DNA from: an uncultured Eubacteriaceae bacterium
GTDB lineage: Bacteria > Bacillota > Clostridia > Lachnospirales > CAG-274
Reading direction: 5' to 3'
Length of the DNA stretch: 15,814 bases
NCBI GenBank assembly: GCA_947565475.1
Contig: CANOGI010000015.1
Location: forward strand, 1-15,814
The notes beneath the pieces are model-generated. The model did no database searches. It saw only the letters and a list, made by a program, of their open reading frames with translations, and had not been told where the DNA came from. Positions within the stretch are counted from its first letter, which is position 1, and the number at the start of each line of letters is the position of its first letter. Both the position numbers and the translations under genes were made by a program. Of this stretch, positions 8,008 through 14,559 are shown piece by piece.

Positions 8008-8280
8008 TTATCCTTTCAAATTATTATTAAGGTAATAGGTTACGAGTTCCTCAAGAAGTTCATCTCTCTCGATTTTACTTATATTGCTTCTCGCGTTTTT
8101 ATGACTTGTTATATATGTTGGATCGCCTGAAAGAATATATCCAACAATTTGATTTACAGGGTTATACCCTTTATCAGTCAAAGCTGAGAAAACGTTTGAC
8201 AAAATTTCGTTTGCCTGACTTCTTTCATTTTTATTTGGGTTAGCGATTTTCTGAGTCTCAGAAATATTTTTTTCTTTCAA
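8008..8280 (-). CDS. ireB: IreB family regulatory phosphoprotein (UPF0297, formerly DUF965)
   Basis: This 90-residue protein has the hallmark stretch GYNPVNQIVGYILSGDPTYIT, followed by SHKNARSNISKIERDELLEE, diagnostic of IreB/YrzL. In Enterococcus faecalis, IreB is phosphorylated by the PASTA kinase IreK at N-terminal threonines and lowers cephalosporin resistance. Here S7 and T9 are the only hydroxyl residues near the N-terminus, so they are candidate equivalents by inference. I place the start at TTG 8280, with AGGAGG (8290-8295) 9 nt upstream. A longer open frame to 8481 runs through the ribosome binding site and has no family similarity. It is the first gene of the ireB-ruvX-DUF1292 operon. 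The kinase gene is not in the window. Confidence 0.92.
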   Translation of the reverse strand: MKEKNISETQKIANPNKNERSQANEILSNVFSALTDKGYNPVNQIVGYILSGDPTYITSHKNARSNISKIERDELLEELVTYYLNNNLKG

Positions 8281-8289
8281 AATTATAAA

Positions 8290-8295
8290 CCTCCT
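8290..8295 (-). promoter_or_regulatory. Ribosome binding site that fixes the TTG start of ireB
   Basis: A perfect AGGAGG on the minus strand lies 9 nt before the TTG at 8280. No ATG or GTG at a suitable distance competes, and the family match begins shortly after this TTG. Confidence 0.8.
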
Positions 8296-8777
8296 AATAA
8301 TAAAACAATAAAATATTGATAATCTATGGATATAGAAGATACAAATAAAGTTTACTGTTTTATTTTTATCAAATTTATGAATTATCGTTAATATAATAAT
8401 TTTTAAAATTTTCCGCTCAATTTTAGAAACTGATGTTTCAACCCTATAATATATAATAATACAAAATTTAGATTTATGCAAATTTTTTTTATCAATATTT
8501 TCGCTAAAATGTATTATTTATATATATTTGAGGCTATAAATCGTCATTTATATAGAGGGTAACCTTTTAGCCATATATTTAAATATGGGTGGATTTATTA
8601 GTAAAAAGCTTTGTATGTTCAGTAAATTTTAATTTTAATTGTCCAGCATCATGGAAAAAGCTTGTAAAATAGTTTTCAATAAAAAATTATTAAATTGTGG
8701 CGATTTTATTTAATATCAGAAAAGGTTTTAGAAAAATGTTTTATGAGTCCAATAAGTAAGTAAAGAAAATAGTTTGA
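8296..8777. other. Gene-free AT-rich spacer upstream of ireB
   Basis: Roughly 480 nt without a supported gene. It contains a GAAAC-TGAT-GTTTC palindrome near 8427-8440, about 150 nt upstream of ireB. A small branched structure is possible at 8532-8572 (GGCT/AGCC enclosing ATAAAT-CGTC-ATTTAT), next to CCATATATTTAAATATGG. The ireB promoter must lie here, but no box pair is convincing. Confidence 0.45.
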
Positions 8778-8804
8778 AATATATTAAAATTAGTTTAATA
8801 TATT
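8778..8804 (-). terminator. AT-only hairpin overlapping the mtaB stop codon
   Basis: An 11-bp perfect stem AATATATTAAA / TTTAATATATT (8778-8788 with 8794-8804) with a 5-nt loop spans the end of mtaB, whose stop is at 8790-8792. The following minus-strand sequence is only mildly T-rich. It may end the transcript or simply reflect AT richness. Confidence 0.4.
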
Positions 8805-10097
8805 AGCGGTAACAGTTTCTTCTTTAACAATTTCCGATATTTTTACTTTTAAAATTTCATTTGAGATGTCTTTTTCACTTTTCACGTGAACGGTTATATA
8901 ATTTGTTGTATGTCCCTCGTAAATATTGTTTCCGATATGTCTTTCGAAAAGTACGTCTTTTTCTTTGTTAATATATTTTGACAGAAATTTTTTGTTTAAC
9001 TCATTACTAACGGTTATTAATTTTTTACTTCGAAGATTTTTTACTTCCGATGATATTTGATTGGGATATTCAGCGGCTTTAGTGCCGATTTTAGGAGAAT
9101 AAGGAAAAACATGTATTTTGGCGAAAGCGATTTCCTTAGCGAAATTTAGGCTTTCGTTAAAGTCCTCCTCTGTCTCACCAGGAAATCCAACGATTATATC
9201 AGTTGTAATGGCGGCGTTGGGATAAAGTTTTTGAATTTTTTTCGCCGCTGTTTTATATTCAAAGGTTGTGTACTGACGATTCATTCGTTTTAATGTTCTG
9301 TCACATCCGCTTTGAAGAGAAAGATGAAAATGTTCACACAGTTTTGGAAGTTTTTTTAAGGTCTCAATGAAAGAGTCTGTTACTATGAGCGGTTCTATTG
9401 AGCTTAAACGTATTCTCTCAATACCGCTTGTCTCATGTACTTTTTCTAATATTTCCTCAATATTGGTGTTTTTTAGGTCTTTTCCATATGAGGCGACGTG
9501 TATTCCTGTAAGTACTATTTCTTTATATCCATTTTCGGCGAGTTTTTTTACCTCAAGGATAACATCTTCAGGATGTCGGCTTCTTACGGGACCTCTCGCA
9601 TAAGGGATTATACAATATGAGCAAAATCTGTCGCACCCGTCTTGTATTTTTAAATATGCTCTCGACCGACCTTTTAAATTATTTACGGAAAGATTTTCAA
9701 AATCCGCTTTTTTCATTACATTATTTACCGTATTTATTATTTTTGTTTTGTCTGAGTAACTTTCAACTATTTCGACTATATCGCCTCGGTTTCTTGTTCC
9801 CGCCACAATATTTATTCCATCTATTTTTTTTACGTCATCAGGGGCGACCTGAGCGTAACATCCTGTAGCGACAACAATAGCGTCAGGATTTATTTTTTTC
9901 GCACGGCGAATTGTTTGTCTTGATTTTTTGTCTCCTAAATTGGTAACTGTGCAAGTATTTATTATATATATGTCCGCGAATTTGTCAAAGCTAACTATTT
10001 CATATCCCTTTTTTTGAAAAAGTTCTGACATTGCTTCCGTATCATACGTATTTACTTTACAGCCTAAAGTTGCAAACGCTACTTTTTTTGTATTCAT
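8790..10097 (-). CDS. mtaB: tRNA (N6-threonylcarbamoyladenosine-C2)-methylthiotransferase MtaB
   Basis: This 435-residue radical-SAM enzyme adds a methylthio group to t6A37 of tRNAs, giving ms2t6A, which supports decoding fidelity. The N-terminal UPF0004 domain supplies three iron-sulfur cysteines: C13 (TLGCKVNTYDTEAM), C49 (INTCTVTN) and C80 (ATGCYAQ). The radical-SAM motif is C155-x3-C159-x2-C162 (GCDRFCSYCIIPYARG). VVGFPGETEEDF-like IIVGFPGETEEDFNES and HVFPYSPKIGTKA are typical. A TRAM-like C-terminal region (from about 385) is short. The GCKVN form and the overall pattern fit MtaB rather than MiaB or RimO. ATG at 10097 has AAAGGA 8 nt upstream. The gene stands alone, with the 224-bp repeat starting about 110 nt upstream. 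Confidence 0.95.
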   Translation of the reverse strand: MNTKKVAFATLGCKVNTYDTEAMSELFQKKGYEIVSFDKFADIYIINTCTVTNLGDKKSRQTIRRAKKINPDAIVVATGCYAQVAPDDVKKIDGINIVAGTRNRGDIVEIVESYSDKTKIINTVNNVMKKADFENLSVNNLKGRSRAYLKIQDGCDRFCSYCIIPYARGPVRSRHPEDVILEVKKLAENGYKEIVLTGIHVASYGKDLKNTNIEEILEKVHETSGIERIRLSSIEPLIVTDSFIETLKKLPKLCEHFHLSLQSGCDRTLKRMNRQYTTFEYKTAAKKIQKLYPNAAITTDIIVGFPGETEEDFNESLNFAKEIAFAKIHVFPYSPKIGTKAAEYPNQISSEVKNLRSKKLITVSNELNKKFLSKYINKEKDVLFERHIGNNIYEGHTTNYITVHVKSEKDISNEILKVKISEIVKEETVTANILN

Positions 10098-10205
10098 ATT
10101 ATATATCCTTTCAATAACGCTATTCTCTCGTATAAATTTTTATATATAGTCAAGCGACTTGAAAACGAGTAAAATATTAATTGATTTCTATACATTCTTT
10201 TATTA
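10098..10205. other. mtaB upstream region with one arm of a long-range inverted repeat
   Basis: This short AT-rich stretch must contain the mtaB promoter unless transcription comes through the repeat. GTCAAGCGACTT at 10149-10160 is the exact inverse of AAGTCGCTTGAC at 10454-10465, on the other side of the 224-bp repeat. On the minus strand this arm contains TTGACT, which resembles a -35 box, but the TATA-like sequences after it have poor spacing. Confidence 0.45.
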
Positions 10206-10429
10206 AGGAAACACCGCATAATTTAAAATAAAAATAGTTTTAGCGAAAGCGGGCGAATAGTCAGTACTTTTGCTACGCAAAAGTCGGCTAAAAGCCGCCC
10301 GCACATCTTTGAGACACCTATTTAGCTGAAGTGTGGGATTTCTAATCCAACTTAGACGAAAACGCTTTTTCGTTAGGAGTGTATTTTTTCGTAAAATTAT
10401 TTTTATTTCCTCTTTGTGCGGTGCTTTCT
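10206..10429 (+). mobile_element. 224-bp MITE-like repeat, copy A
   Basis: This non-coding element matches copy B at 12638-12861 over its whole length without gaps, at about 90% identity by eye (about 21 differences). Its ends form imperfect terminal inverted repeats: AGGAAACACCGC at the left, and the inverse of GCGGTGCTTTCT at the right, followed on both sides by ATAAAAATA-type sequence. TA stands on each side (10204-10205 and 10430-10431), as expected from a TA target duplication. Internal hairpins are ACTTTTGC-TAC-GCAAAAGT (10266-10284) and a stem GCGGGCG (10249-10255) with CGCCCGC (10296-10302). It has no open frame of its own, so any movement would need a transposase elsewhere. Confidence 0.75.
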
Positions 10430-10607
10430 TAAATATATTTGATAATATCGATAAAGTCGCTTGACAAATCTTTTCCCGCTATACTTTGATTGATTCTTTA
10501 GAAAAACTTTTTTAATATTACCGCGAAAGCCTTTTGTCTATTATATAAATTATCAAATAGGTTTGTTTTCTTTCCATAGGTTATAAGTTCGCTAAAAACC
10601 ATTTGAG
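10430..10607. other. Spacer between repeat copy A and the response regulator gene
   Basis: AT-rich with no supported gene. It contains the second arm (10454-10465) of the 12-bp inverted repeat that brackets copy A. TTGACA at 10461-10466 looks like a -35 box but has no -10 box at a good distance. Confidence 0.4.
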
Positions 10608-10625
10608 AAAAATAATTTGTTATTT

Positions 10626-12239
10626 TTAATTATTGTTGTCATTTTTGTTGTTTAGATGTCTAAAATCAGAAGTATTATAACCCTCTATACGCTTAAAATT
10701 AGCGCGAAACACGGTTACATCCTCATAGCCTACTTTTAAGGCGACTATCTCATCATCAACATTTGACGACAACATAAAATCCTTTGATTTTTCTATTCTT
10801 ATTTTTGTTAAATAATCGCTGAAATTAACTTCTGAATATTTTTTAAATAATTTTTTGAAATACTCATATGAGCAATTAAATAAAGATGCTATTTTTTTTG
10901 CGTTTATATCTTCGTAATATTTATTATTTATATAATCTATAGCTGAGTTAAATATTTCGGTTTCTTTTTCATTTCTTATTTTTACAATGTAAGAACAGAA
11001 ATTGTTTAAGCCGTTTTTCAAATAATTATAAGCGTCGTCCAATGTTTTTATCTCAAAAACAACAGATGTTGGGAAAAATTGATTTATCCCAGATACGTTT
11101 AAATTTTGTTCTATAGCGTTTCTATTTATTGATATCAATATATCTGTTACTATTTGTGATAAAAGTTTTGGTTTTATGTCTGAACTCTTTCTTAAAGAAT
11201 CAAAAATTTCATTTAAAAGTTTTACGCAGTAATCAAACTCGCCTATTACGGCCGTATACACCAGAAGCTCCTCTCGTTCTATGGGGTATCTGTATGTAAT
11301 ATCATTTCCGGGTTCTACGTATTCTCTTGGGATTATTGAGTTGTACCCTGTAAAACATCGGTATCTTAAAGCCGCTACGGCTTCTCTGTAAGAAACGGAA
11401 ATGTCTTTTATGTTTTCATATCTTCCGCCTACGCCTATTGATACCCCAAGATTTATAGATATTTGCACTTCTATTTTTACCTCGTTTAGTAAGCGCATAA
11501 TTTCCTCAAGCTCATTAAATCCGTAAATAATTATTATTATTTCGTTAAAATTATTTATAAACGCCTTTCCTCGATTGTTTTCGCTTATTATTTTATTTAT
11601 TTTGTTTAAAATACGGAATATAAAAAGATGTTTTTCACCTTCGTCAAAAGCTAAAACTACTTTTTTAAAATGGTCGATTCTTAATACGGCTACAGAATAG
11701 GGAGGCTTTATATCTATATTTAAATAATCAAAACCGTTTTCAATTTCTCTTTCATCTGAAATTGTTCCGTTTGTCAAATTTTTTAGAAATAATGTCTCAA
11801 AAAACATTATGTTTTCTTTATAACTTTTTAATATTTCGCCTTCTTCTTTTAGTTTTCTTTTTTTATTCTCATATATTTTTTTCGCTATATTTAAGTTTTT
11901 CTCGAGTTCTCCCGGTTTTACGGGTTTATACATATAGCCAGCGGAACCGTATTCCATACATTTTTGCATATAATCGGCATCGTTAAATGTTCCGTATAAA
12001 ATAAACGTTATTTCTGGATTGTAAAAATTCCAGTCTTTGAAAAGGCTTATTACATTTGTTCCAAAAATTCGTATATCGGCAATTATCAAGTCGGTTTTTT
12101 TATTTTTTATAACATTTTGTATTTCCTCCAGTGAGGAAACGGATTTTTCAAATTTAAAATCTGTAAAATTGCTTTTTATAAACGCTTTGAAGTTTTTTAA
12201 ATTATCACTGTCAAAATCTGCCACAATAACTCTTATCAT
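10626..12239 (-). CDS. YesN-type response regulator with AraC DNA-binding domain
   Basis: This 537-residue cytoplasmic two-component regulator begins with a receiver domain (residues 1-125). It has the acidic pair D8/D10, phospho-acceptor D55 (LIIADIRIFG) and K105 (YMYKPVKPGELE). The central region (about 175-320) resembles the degenerate GGDEF-like or linker domain of YesN-type proteins (SIGVGGRYENIKDISVSYRE, AALRYRCFTGYN). The C-terminal AraC domain (about 437-530) has two helix-turn-helix units: YYEDINAKKIASLFNCSYEY and VGYEDVTVFRANFKRIEGYN. Such regulators usually pair with a membrane histidine kinase next to a sugar transporter, but neither is nearby, so it is an orphan here. The usual receiver Ser/Thr switch region reads LYGTF, slightly atypical. 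ATG at 12239 has GGAG 11 nt upstream. Regulated genes are unknown. Confidence 0.9.
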   Translation of the reverse strand: MIRVIVADFDSDNLKNFKAFIKSNFTDFKFEKSVSSLEEIQNVIKNKKTDLIIADIRIFGTNVISLFKDWNFYNPEITFILYGTFNDADYMQKCMEYGSAGYMYKPVKPGELEKNLNIAKKIYENKKRKLKEEGEILKSYKENIMFFETLFLKNLTNGTISDEREIENGFDYLNIDIKPPYSVAVLRIDHFKKVVLAFDEGEKHLFIFRILNKINKIISENNRGKAFINNFNEIIIIIYGFNELEEIMRLLNEVKIEVQISINLGVSIGVGGRYENIKDISVSYREAVAALRYRCFTGYNSIIPREYVEPGNDITYRYPIEREELLVYTAVIGEFDYCVKLLNEIFDSLRKSSDIKPKLLSQIVTDILISINRNAIEQNLNVSGINQFFPTSVVFEIKTLDDAYNYLKNGLNNFCSYIVKIRNEKETEIFNSAIDYINNKYYEDINAKKIASLFNCSYEYFKKLFKKYSEVNFSDYLTKIRIEKSKDFMLSSNVDDEIVALKVGYEDVTVFRANFKRIEGYNTSDFRHLNNKNDNNN

Positions 12240-12277
12240 TATTTTCTCTACTCCAATAAATTAATATTTTTATATAT

Positions 12278-12324
12278 TGGCGGATATTTACCACGCGAAA
12301 AATACGCGTCGATTAAAAACGCCA
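12278..12324 (-). promoter_or_regulatory. Two-tier hairpin upstream of the response regulator gene
   Basis: TGGCG (12278-12282) can pair with CGCCA (12320-12324). Inside it, ACGCG (12293-12297) pairs with CGCGT (12305-12309). These GC pairs stand out in AT-rich DNA 40-85 nt upstream of the start. It may be a leader structure or an operator; no known riboswitch consensus was recognised. Confidence 0.35.
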
Positions 12325-12432
12325 TAGCTTAAGGCTTGATGGAAATATTAAATCTCCTTATTAGATTTTAATTCGCGAAATATACTCTAAAATATATTTT
12401 ACAATATTATTTAAAAATTTTAAATACTTTTC

Positions 12433-12461
12433 TTTAAATTAATATATTTTTGTGGTATTAT
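12433..12461 (+). promoter_or_regulatory. Possible extended -10 promoter
   Basis: TTTAAA (12433-12438), a 17-nt spacer and TATTAT (12456-12461) preceded by TGG fit a sigma-A type promoter with an extended -10. It points toward the repeat copy B and the unknown gene, which would give a leader of about 480 nt. In AT-rich DNA such matches occur by chance. The rest of 12330-12637 holds nothing recognisable. Confidence 0.3.
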
Positions 12462-12637
12462 ATATTTATAAAATAAAATGAGTTTCTATGAGCAATCATT
12501 TTTTATTATTTTAAAATTAATATTTTTTATATAAAATTCAATTTTTGAGAAAATAATTTAAAATATAAGCATTAGTAGTTATTATATTTGAGAATTAGAT
12601 TCTACCGTTCGTTTAAGGTGAGGTTACAAAGCATCTA

Positions 12638-12861
12638 AGGAAATACCGACAAATTAAAAATAAAAATAGTTTTAGCGAAAGCGGGCGAATAGTCAGTGCT
12701 TTTGCTGCGCAAAAGTCGGCTAAGAGCCGACCACACATCTTCGCGGTACCTATTTAGCGGAAGTGTGGGATTTTTAATCCCACTTAAACGAAAACGCTTT
12801 TTCGTTAGGAGCGTATTTTTTCGTAAAATTATTTTTATTTCCTCTTTGTGTGGTGCTTTCC
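12638..12861 (+). mobile_element. 224-bp MITE-like repeat, copy B
   Basis: Full-length partner of copy A in the same orientation, with TA on both sides (12636-12637 and 12862-12863). The terminal repeats are AGGAAATACCGA at the left and GTGGTGCTTTCC at the right. The hairpins are better kept on this side: CTTTTGC-TGC-GCAAAAG, TCGGCT-AAG-AGCCGA, GTGGGATT-TTT-AATCCCAC (12765-12783) and AACGAAAA-CGCT-TTTTCGTT (12787-12806). The right end lies 88 nt before the start of the unknown gene, so the element would be part of that gene's leader if transcription starts upstream. An open frame at 12696-12887 runs through it but is not coding. Confidence 0.75.
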
Positions 12862-12939
12862 TAAAAAAATGTAAGGTGATTTTTTAAAATTGGATTTAAT
12901 AATAGATTTTCTAAAAACAAAGGAGTTATTTTTATAGGT

Positions 12940-12944
12940 GGAGG
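12940..12944 (+). promoter_or_regulatory. Ribosome binding site deciding the start of the unknown gene
   Basis: GGAGG with a 5-nt spacer precedes ATG 12950. The alternative GTG at 12938 overlaps this site. It has only AAGGAG (12920-12926 region) about 12 nt upstream, so it is less likely. Confidence 0.65.
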
Positions 12945-12949
12945 CAAAA

Positions 12950-14434
12950 ATGAATTTAAAAGAAAAAAAAATAAAAGACATTGCTTTTGAGCTTATTCCT
13001 CAAAAGTTAAGAATGAATATTTTAAATCTTATATCTGATATTTGTATAAACAAAAGAGTTTTTTTTAACTATAAATTCAGTGAGGAAATAAAGGAGTATT
13101 TATATCTTATTGAGAATTTCACATTGGAATTAAACGATATTTTTTCTTTATCTATGGATAAAAGAGAGAAGTTTTTGGATAAAATTAATGAAGCGAAAAA
13201 AAATATTAAAGAGATATCTCGAAGTCTTTTTATTTATGATAATTTTAAATTGATTTTATTTGATTTGTTTAATGAGGAAAATAGTTATAGAAAAATTAAT
13301 GAATATGATGATTTTGAGAATTATAAGTTTGCTTATTACGCTGTTTTAGACGATTGTCTTAAATTTATTTATGAAAAAGAGAACGCGTTGGAATTTAAAC
13401 AAAAATATATTGAGTCCGTAAAAAAGGGGAAAATTATTTCCTGTCTTCCTATGAAGATGACAAAAGTTAGATATAATGATTATTTGAGAAATTCTTTTTT
13501 AAATATGTTTAGAGGAACAACAAAAAACTCGGTTATAGGACTTATGGAGTTTTTAAAATACTCTTTTGCCCCATTTAATATAAAAGAATACGGAAAGTAT
13601 TTTCACTATGTAGGCGAGAAGCTTTTATCGTTGTTTGATGTTGATATAGCATCTCTTTCGGACGCTGATATTGATGAGAACATTGAGCTGATTTTTGACT
13701 TGGAATCTGATATTGATGAACTTAAAGAGATTTTATCTTCTTTTTACAATGATTTAAATTATATACAAAATCTCGCGCTTTTTTGTGTCGACAGCGAATA
13801 TTTATTTGAGGACGATATAATGTTCAAGGATTTGTATTTTTCCACAAAGAATATTATTGAGGCAGGGGAAAACGAGCTCTTTATTGATGATATACTCGAC
13901 AGAGTATACGATAAGATTGAATTGATGGAAAATGAGATTAACTCGATGGATAAAAATTTTGATGATATTTTAGATATGATTGATATTGAAAAAATTTCTG
14001 AGGACGTATATACTTATGTTATGACTAAAATTAGAATTGATGATAATTTTAATGAAGAGTTACATTTAAGTATGATGGACTGTTTTGACAGAGAGGAAAA
14101 TGATGTTTTAGCTGATGAGCAATTTTTAAATGATAGAATCGATGATTTTTTAGACTTTGTCAAAAACTCATGTTTAAGTATTCCAAATAAAAAAGCTAAA
14201 AAACTTAAAGCTTTGTTTTTGAAAAACATTATGTGTCCTATGGATTCAAAGGAATATGAGGAATACATTGAGTATGTTATAAATAGTTTGGAGGATATGG
14301 AAAGAGGAACGATGTATATGTATAAACTGAGTGATTTATTTGAAAGAGAAGGTTTTAACATAGACAATTATAATTGTGATAATAATACAGAGCATAAACA
14401 TCACGAGCATTGCGGGTGTGGGCATACTCATTGA
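12950..14434 (+). CDS. Unknown acidic helical protein with His/Cys-rich C-terminal tail
   Basis: I do not recognise this 494-residue protein. No signal peptide or membrane segment is visible, so it is probably cytoplasmic. It is rich in Asp, Glu, Ile and Phe and looks all-helical, with acidic stretches such as DIASLSDADIDENIELIFDL and LEDMERG. The middle segment LPMKMTKVRYNDYLRNSF is less acidic and might be the conserved core. The last 13 residues, HKHHEHCGCGHTH, hold six His and two Cys and look like a metal-binding tail of the kind seen on SlyD or HypB; that function is inference. Codon use matches the neighbours, so recent transfer is not indicated. The gene is single, preceded by repeat copy B and followed after 125 nt by a penicillin-binding protein gene on the same strand. 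The reading frame is intact. Confidence 0.85.
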   Translation: MNLKEKKIKDIAFELIPQKLRMNILNLISDICINKRVFFNYKFSEEIKEYLYLIENFTLELNDIFSLSMDKREKFLDKINEAKKNIKEISRSLFIYDNFKLILFDLFNEENSYRKINEYDDFENYKFAYYAVLDDCLKFIYEKENALEFKQKYIESVKKGKIISCLPMKMTKVRYNDYLRNSFLNMFRGTTKNSVIGLMEFLKYSFAPFNIKEYGKYFHYVGEKLLSLFDVDIASLSDADIDENIELIFDLESDIDELKEILSSFYNDLNYIQNLALFCVDSEYLFEDDIMFKDLYFSTKNIIEAGENELFIDDILDRVYDKIELMENEINSMDKNFDDILDMIDIEKISEDVYTYVMTKIRIDDNFNEELHLSMMDCFDREENDVLADEQFLNDRIDDFLDFVKNSCLSIPNKKAKKLKALFLKNIMCPMDSKEYEEYIEYVINSLEDMERGTMYMYKLSDLFEREGFNIDNYNCDNNTEHKHHEHCGCGHTH

Positions 14435-14444
14435 TGATTACGCG

Positions 14445-14470
14445 AAACATTATTAACGGTTTTAATGTTT
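14445..14470 (+). terminator. Possible weak terminator after the unknown gene
   Basis: A perfect 8-bp stem AAACATTA (14445-14452) / TAATGTTT (14463-14470) with a 10-nt loop lies 10 nt past the stop. It is AT-rich without a T-run, so read-through into the penicillin-binding protein gene is quite possible. Confidence 0.3.
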
Positions 14471-14559
14471 ATAAATATGGTTGGTAGGTTTTAAAGTTAT
14501 CATAGTATCCAGACTTATATAATAAAATTTATTATATAATATTTGTCGGGGTGCGCTTT

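Noticed and set aside
8281..8481. N-terminal extension of IreB to 157 residues
   Set aside because: The extension crosses the AGGAGG site, has biased AT-driven composition and is not part of the family, whose proteins are about 85-90 residues long.
12478..12534. Possible 18-residue hydrophobic peptide starting MSFYEQSFF
   Set aside because: No ribosome binding site precedes it and AT-rich DNA produces such short hydrophobic frames by chance.
10206..12861. Repeat pair considered as a CRISPR array or composite transposon ends
   Set aside because: There are no short regularly spaced repeats with spacers. The copies are direct repeats around ordinary chromosomal DNA and part of a regulator locus, with no transposase between them.
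12696..12887. 63-residue open frame inside repeat copy B
   Set aside because: Most of it is repeat DNA with hairpins, copy A does not preserve a matching gene, and there is no ribosome binding site.
14014..14367. 117-residue open frame antisense to the unknown gene
   Set aside because: It mirrors a long intact sense frame with normal codon use and has no start signal.
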